Shown here: piece by piece, positions 58,620 to 64,000 of the stretch
How the letters are laid out: each line of letters starts with the position of its first letter
How positions within the stretch are numbered: position 1 is the first letter of the stretch
NCBI GenBank assembly: GCA_038087015.1
Contig: JASBNA010000018.1
Span: forward strand, 62,001 to 126,000
Source of the DNA: Cerrena zonata
Lineage: Eukaryota > Basidiomycota > Agaricomycetes > Polyporales > Cerrenaceae
Length of the DNA: 64,000 bases
Direction of reading: 5' to 3'
Position numbers and translations under genes: made by a program
Notes under the pieces: model-generated
The model's input: only the letters and a program-made list of their open reading frames with translations
What the model was told of the DNA's origin: nothing
Database searches by the model: none

Positions 58620-59681
58620 TCAAATAAGTCCTTCGTAAGTTACATCATTGCGCGAAACATGAGCACCTTCTCCCCTAACCGGTACCACTATTATCTCCTC
58701 CACTCGAGGGGCCAACGCCAGGCAACAATCCGCTGTTCCACACGCCCGGCCTCCCATCCTCCATGCACTGACCCTCCTGGGACCCCCGGAGCCCATTTGC
58801 CTTTCTCTACCTGTCGCCACCAAGCCGGGAATTGGCAAGACCAGCGTATCCTCGTCCCCAAAATACCGATCTCGGGACGAGCACAACACGTTATGGCCGC
58901 ATGACGCCGACAAATTCACCGCCCGAAATTCTTTCCGAATCAACTCGAATCCGCGTTGTTTATACTTCGTGATCGGGTTGGTCGCGTTCGTGTACCGAAC
59001 TTGAATGACCTTGTGGGCCAACGTAAGTGCGGGGTATGCACATTGTATGCTGTCGGCCGTCAGTGCGTTCATGACATGCGTACCCCAATAATGCACAACA
59101 GTATTTGACGGTACAGAACCTGTGCTCTCAATGACATCAAAATTGGCCATGTCCGTCGAAACCTTCACCAGTCGACGGAGGCCTTCATAGGGATATGAAT
59201 CAGGACCATCGCCCTCGAGTTGCTCGCGAGAATCGGATACTACTTTGGCACCTGGAAGGGATAGGATGAAAGCCAGGAGTGTCTTGTAACCCTCGTTGAC
59301 ACCAATGACATCGACATCGCGAGGCTTCCAAGTGCAGGGCTGACGCAGGAGGAGATACAATGCAGTTGACCCTGATATTATGGACCCCGTGTCGGACATC
59401 ATCTGCCGAAACGAGGCGGGGTTTGGTGTGAACGACGCCAGCAAGGCGTTATAACACAGCATCATTTCAATCCCTACTAGCTCGCGCCAACCATTATCGC
59501 AGTAAAGACCTAGCAGCGTAGGCAGGTCGCAAAAGTGCAAGATATGGCTCTTCGTCTCAATAGGCAATTTACTGCAATACATCGGTGATCAGTTTATAAT
59601 GTCACAACTGTGATCCACTCACTGAATGACATGCTCTCTTGCGAAGTAAACCACAGCTCTCTTGACAAAAGGCAACAACAT
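58620..59681 (-). CDS. F-box-like / nucleotidyltransferase-fold protein
   Basis: This is a protein of about 335 residues. A short first exon starting MLLPFVKRAVVYFAREHVI (ATG at 59681) appears to be joined by an intron of about 60 bases to the long exon beginning KLPIETKSHILHFCDLPTLL, an F-box-like helix set. Without that exon the start would be the ATG at 59582. The core reads MSDTGSIISGSTALYLLLRQ then TWKPRDVDVIGVNEGYK: the GS-x-A and D-x-D arrangement is that of a nucleotidyltransferase fold. Later segments include FDVIESTGSVPSNTVVHYWG and SIQCAYPALTLAHKVIQVRY. I recall this layout as a multi-copy agaric family of unknown role. The C-terminus has a Cys/Gly-rich part (SGGPRRVSAWRMGGRACGTA). 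No catalytic activity is shown; the second carboxylate D-V-D is present. Confidence 0.62.
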
Positions 59682-60695
59682 CCTTGCTGCGTACAGCACG
59701 CAGTTATTAACAATAGAACACAATGGTCAATGTTTCAAGGCGTACAGAAATTCGCCCCATTTGAAAGCTAATATTTATACCCCTACACAGCATTGCAAAA
59801 CCACTCTCAAAGACAACCTGTCTCTCCATCGCTCGGGAATACTGACCATGCAGAACGACGGTACGGCTTCACCAACATTCCACAATCCTGTTTAGGGATA
59901 CCCAATCACAACAACCACTCACTGATCGGCGCTAATGCCCGAGGGACACCAATGTGAATGTCCGTTTCAGTCGCTAAAACGTCCTTGCAATGGTTCAACG
60001 CCCCCCGCCCCATTGACAGTTCAGAGCGAGCAACGGACACTCAAATAGGCATGCAGTTAATCGGCCTATGCCACGACCCACTGTGCCGTCCTACCGCACT
60101 TTCCGACATTCACCCGCCGTAACCTCCGCTTTTACATCTCCAACCGCGGCAATCCAAATTTGGACAGGGTTCCCAACGTCCATTCCATGATCAAGGCGGA
60201 ACCGCCAATTCGGAGATGACAATACTCCAATGTTCCATACCACCTCCAGCGACACGCATGATAACAATGCGACACCGCCCACTGTTTTGTCCCCACACCA
60301 CGCGGTGTGATAACAACGACGTTGTATGTCGGTCCGCAACGCTGTTCATTGCCCGTCGATGATGCCTAGCCACGGCTCTCAGTCGTAACGTTGATTTACA
60401 TTAACTGGTTTACAATGTGAAGCAGAGCTATGTCAAAATTTCGAAATCGGTCATGTCCGCCGTCGATCCGTATTCCACTTGCATTACCGATGCTTGCCCT
60501 TTCCGCTCATCATACCGCCAGCTATTCACAACCTGACTCGCCCGATATATCACCGAGCGCCTCTGGTTTCGCGAACGATCCGCCCCCTCCACAGCTAGGA
60601 TCGCATACTACACGGCATCTCGCTCAGGACCAGTATAAAAGGTATTCGTATTGTCATCGCCCTCGGTCGATATATAAAACGCACCTAGAACAATC
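59682..60695. other. Intergenic, GC-rich in part, no firm gene
   Basis: About 1 kb. A plus-strand open frame begins at 60430 and overlaps the next entry in another phase. TATA-like sequences lie at 60632-60639 (TATAAAAG) and 60670-60677 (ATATAAAA). Nothing else was recognised. Confidence 0.35.
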
Positions 60696-61274
60696 ATGGG
60701 ACACCGCACCGCGATGTCTGACCATCCCCGATGCAATACGACTCAGTCCCTCCAAGCTGCTGTACAACTTGTCGAGGCCATCGAACTTCGTGCCACCCGC
60801 AGGATTAACGTCCACTCAAACGATGGTGTCGTCCTCAGCACTCTATCACCCGACAATATCATACACCAGAATCGTGGTAACCCCGGACGCTCGGATGACA
60901 ACGTATCTCCCCCTCATCAACCCGCTCACTTCAACGGTGACGACGCTGTCGAAAGTAACCGTCATTCCGGTCTTCGATGCCACCACCATGGCCAGTCACA
61001 CACCTGCACCGCTCGCTTCCCAACAGAACCAACTAGCCCTGCTCAGCACTTTACAGGGGCTGCATCTTTACAACATACTGCGTCTTCAGTCAATACAACC
61101 TCAGCAGACCTTCAATCCATCATTACCCTCCTACGCCAAGACACAATGCCGTTAAGTGAGCAGCAGCTGGAGGACTACATGACGTATTATGGAACCGTGG
61201 AACGCCAAGGGCGAATGACACTTCATTTACATTTCTTGCTGAGCCAACTTTCTGTTCCCGATTCTGAACAGTAG
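60696..61274 (+). CDS. Hypothetical protein, uncertain
   Basis: This is a single open frame of 192 codons starting MGHRTAMSDHPRCNTTQSLQ and ending TMPLSEQQLEDYMTYYGTVE-RQGRMTLHLHFLLSQLSVPD. The C-terminal part looks helical (LQSIITLLRQ). A TATA-like box about 60 bases upstream would place a transcript start just before this ATG. However a 241-codon frame (60430-61155) overlaps it in another phase, and I cannot tell from composition which is coding, or whether either is. No domain recognised. From 61275 to 61668 there is nothing I can support. Confidence 0.3.
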   Translation: MGHRTAMSDHPRCNTTQSLQAAVQLVEAIELRATRRINVHSNDGVVLSTLSPDNIIHQNRGNPGRSDDNVSPPHQPAHFNGDDAVESNRHSGLRCHHHGQSHTCTARFPTEPTSPAQHFTGAASLQHTASSVNTTSADLQSIITLLRQDTMPLSEQQLEDYMTYYGTVERQGRMTLHLHFLLSQLSVPDSEQ

Positions 61275-61668
61275 TACTCCATTCCTTCGCCAATATTGTC
61301 GACGCCCGTCCGGTTATAGATGCCTTCTATATAATACATAATATCTGCCTCAATCACTACCGCTTGACTTGAAGATTGCAATTCCGTCTTAAGGACAAAC
61401 GCATTACCTTGAACAGCCGAGTTACGATTTTGGCCTCTTCTTCCGCGAAAATATTACCATTGTAAACAACACACGACCCTTACCACTTCCCCTACCATGG
61501 AACAAGCGAGTCCCAACTATTTTACCTTTGAACAATGTGCATCGAAACAACTTAAAACTGCCGATCATGATTACAAACGTTAATAACACATGTACACTGG
61601 ATCCAAACCTCCTACACATGACACCCCGCTTGATCGATATTGTGAACCGTCCTTGTCATCATAAACCA

Positions 61669-63265
61669 TTACTTCTCGTCGCTTTCGTTATCCACGGATC
61701 GTTCCATTTCGCGCAGCAATGCCCTTGTCGCGGGCAAGTGACCACGCAAAGAGCTTTGCCACTGCTTGGCCTTGCGGGGGGGAAATTTGCCGGACATAAT
61801 CCCCTCACATCTCCGAATAAACCATCCTTCACACTGGCTAGACCAGTAGCCGCAGTTCAAACCGCCTGTCTCCCACGCGTGCTCATTTGCACTGGATCGT
61901 AGCCCAAATTTTAGGCTTCATAAAAGTAAGGTAAAATTTTATAAAAATTTTCTTACAAAACATGATTTTCAGCACTCAGAAATTGTCAAAAAATGTAGAA
62001 TTTTAGCAGAATTTGATAAACTACAAAAATCTGTGCAAATTCAGCCTTTTGTATTCAATTTTTAGACTTTAGAAATGTTCAATTTCTGTTTATTTTTCAT
62101 TAGAGAAAATTTCACTATGCAAAATTCAAAATTTTGATACATTTTTATTTCTTCAAAAATCCTAATATAATTGTATATATCAAAATAAGGTTTTATAAAT
62201 AAAGAGGCTAAAGAGAAGATATAGATAACTGCTCTTAGTAAATCCTGGTCTCTATCAATTCTACTATCTAATATATGTAGTAAGATATGCAATACTTCTT
62301 ATCTTGCCAAATTATCAGTTTAAATTTTAAATCATCTTTGGAAAAATAAAAGTGTATCAAAATTTTGAATTTTGCAGAGTAAGTTTTTCTTTAATAAAAA
62401 ATATATCAAAATTAAGCTTTTTTGAACTCTAAAAATTGAATACAAAAAGCTAAATTGGCACAGGTTTTTATAGTTCATCAAATTCTGCTAAAATTCTACA
62501 TTTTTTGACAATTTCTGGGTGCTAAAAATCATATTTTGTAAGAGAATTTTTATAAAACTTTACCTTACTTTTATGAAGCCTAAAATTTGGGCTACGATCC
62601 AGTGTTGGCCACCAGGAGACCATCGAAACCTGCTCTCCCTTACCTGATGTATTTTCTTAGCTAACAGTTATCGATATATAGCACCACTTACCTGTGTACA
62701 CCCTGTACACTCCCACAAGCACGTCCATACTCTCTTGCGTCAATGCACACTCTGACAATGCTTCTCCGGAGTGATCATCACCTGGCTGAGAACCGCCGAG
62801 GCCAAAAACGGTGGTAAAATCAACCCCGGAGTCGATAGCAAGCCTCCAAGCTATTCCCCCCTTTCTCAGCGCAGCCCTCGCAATGGCAGGGTCCTCTAAC
62901 AATGCTGACTTCCTTCCCAAATACATCTCATAGTCCATCTTTGTGAATTCGTATGCTGCCGGGCGATCCGGAATGCACAATAAAGCAGGTGACACGCAAA
63001 CGGCAGGGGGCGTTACCGACCATAAAATCGCAAACGGAATTCCACGAGATAGCAGCCGTTGAAGGATTTGCGAGTTTCCCGGCCCCCATTTCCGGCGGAT
63101 AACTTCACGCACTGTTACCTGGCTACGCACAGCAATAGACCACCCCTTTGCCCGCGAGTCAATGGTTCCTAACCAGTATGGAGTAGTGGTTGCTGTCTGT
63201 AAGGCAGGTTTCTCAACCCGCAGCAGTGAACCGCCATGAATACGGTAAAATTCATCGTCTGACAT
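61669..63265 (-). pseudogene. Unnamed agaric gene interrupted by a CACTA-like element
   Basis: Exon 1 (63265-62692) reads MSDDEFYRIHGGSLLRVEKP, QILQRLLSRGIPFAILWSV, YEFTKMDYEMYLGRKSALLE and ALRKGGIAWRLAIDSGVDF, ending VYRVYTG at a GTAAGT donor. A 48-base intron follows, and exon 2 starts KGEQVSMVSWWP (62643 downwards). There the 715-base element at 61890-62604 breaks the frame. If the element and one 3-base target copy are removed, the frame runs on without a stop: NEHAWETGGLNCGYWSSQCE, then GWFIRRCEGIMSGKFPPRKA and a stop at 61669-61671. I recall the WWP-GYWS-CE-WF pattern from multi-copy agaric proteins of unknown role. The frame is also open upstream of 63265 to the second element at 63327 (LARSLVPVAISDCHMSDDE), so the true start may be lost too. 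Function unknown. Confidence 0.78.
61890..62604. mobile_element. CACTA-like MITE with long inverted repeats, inserted in an exon
   Basis: The left end CACTGGATCGTAGCCC is matched by its exact reverse complement at the right end. The arms, about 265 bases each, are imperfect inverted repeats, leaving a loop of roughly 180 bases. TTG is present directly on both sides (61887-61889 and 62605-62607), a 3-base target duplication. CACTG ends plus a 3-base duplication are the marks of the CACTA (En/Spm, CMC) superfamily. The element is very AT-rich and has no transposase frame, so it is non-autonomous. Confidence 0.85.
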
Positions 63266-63326
63266 GTGACAGTCAGAGATCGCGACGGGAACGAGGCTTC
63301 TCGCAAGTGTTGCTGCAAAGAATGTT

Positions 63327-64000
63327 CACTGGACTGTAGCCCAAATTCTGGGCTCCATAAAAGTAAAGTAAGTTTTTATAAAAAGTCTCTTACAAAACAT
63401 ACTTTTTAGAGCCAAAAAATGATATAAAAATTCAGAATTGCAGCAGAATTTGATGAATCACAAAAACCTATATAAATTCTGACTTTTGTATCCAGTTTTT
63501 AGAGTTCAAAAAGGCTCTATTTTGATACATTTTTTGTTAGAGCAAAATTTGGAATCCAAAATTCAAAGTTTTGACACATATTTATTTTTTCAAAAGTGAT
63601 ATAAAACTCAAACTGCTAAATTGGCAAGATAAATAGTATTGTATACCTAAGTATCTCCATCAAATAGTCTTATTTACAGAGACCATGATGTACTAAGAAT
63701 AGTAGTCTATATCTTCTCTTTAGGCTGTCTATTCATGAAACTTTATTTTAATATATACAATTATATTATAATTTTCAACAAAATAAAAGTGTATCAAAAT
63801 GTTGAATTTTGCATACTGAATTTTGCCTCAGCAAAAATGTATAAGAATTGAGCTTTTTTGAACTCTAAAAAGTGGATACAAAAGTCTGAATTTGCACAGG
63901 TTTTTGTGATTTATTGATTTCTGCTGCAATTCAGAATTTCTAGATCATTTTTTGGGTCTGAAAATCATCTTTTGTAAGAGACTTTTTATAAAATTTTACT
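63327..64000. mobile_element. Second CACTA-like MITE, truncated by window end
   Basis: It starts CACTGGACTGTAGCCC and continues with a diverged version of the same arm (CCATAAAAGTAAAGTAAG). The loop around 63620-63780 matches the reverse complement of the first element's loop, so the two lie in opposite orientation. The right arm is visible up to 64000, some 40-50 bases short of the end. The left target bases would be GTT (63324-63326). Confidence 0.8.

Noticed and set aside
60430..61155. 241-codon frame as a second gene
   Set aside because: It overlaps the 60696 frame in another phase and shows no domain; only the possibility is noted as a finding.
1..64000. CRISPR arrays, prokaryotic operons or a biosynthetic gene cluster
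   Set aside because: The repeats seen are a coding microsatellite, gene duplications and MITEs; neighbouring genes do not form a recognisable pathway.

Overview
The window looks like nuclear DNA of a mushroom-forming basidiomycete (Agaricomycetes). Genes are compact and most are cut by many 45-70 base GT-AG introns. The set includes basidiomycete-typical families (DUF7918, DUF6533 seven-helix proteins, DUF1769, small Zn2Cys6 proteins, F-box/nucleotidyltransferase proteins) beside conserved eukaryotic housekeeping genes. No rRNA, CRISPR array or prokaryotic operon was seen. All function calls come from reading translated motifs; no database search was run, and exon borders are by eye.

Left part (1-12.3 kb): the end of a 5-formyltetrahydrofolate cyclo-ligase gene, a RAD51-like recombinase paralog with altered Walker A and Walker B motifs, and a divergent RRM protein gene. 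A gene-poor stretch follows with a perfect 28-base palindrome. Then come a small orphan gene (7081-7654), a relic of a DUF6533 gene, a conserved fungal protein of unknown role with SUMO-interaction-like motifs, and a second copy of the orphan gene (11213-11791).

Middle (12.3-40 kb): MSH6 mismatch repair, a CFAP20-like protein, a DUF7918 protein, phosphopantothenate-cysteine ligase, an apparently intact DUF6533 membrane protein, an alpha/beta hydrolase with an apparent one-base frameshift, and a DUF6533 pseudogene with an internal stop. Two identical intron-bearing tRNA-Gly(GCC) genes lie here. A Crh-type GH16 cell-wall transglycosylase and a 7.6-kb UNC80-like gene complete the block.

Right part (40-64 kb): three short Zn2Cys6 proteins sharing one architecture (at 41.3, 55.2 and 57 kb) are scattered among a DUF1769 protein, a secreted type-B carboxylesterase, the DEAD-box helicase DHH1, a GT32-type glycosyltransferase and the small GTPase ARL2. 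The last 6 kb is accessory in character: an F-box/nucleotidyltransferase-fold gene, a doubtful reading frame, and an unnamed gene interrupted by a 715-base AT-rich inverted-repeat element with CACTG ends and a 3-base target duplication. A second, oppositely oriented member of that element family runs off the window end.

The genes are independently transcribed housekeeping and accessory genes, not one pathway. The most interesting novelties are the minimal Zn2Cys6 family, the CACTA-like element that can be conceptually excised to restore a reading frame, and the small-scale duplications with copies at different stages of decay.
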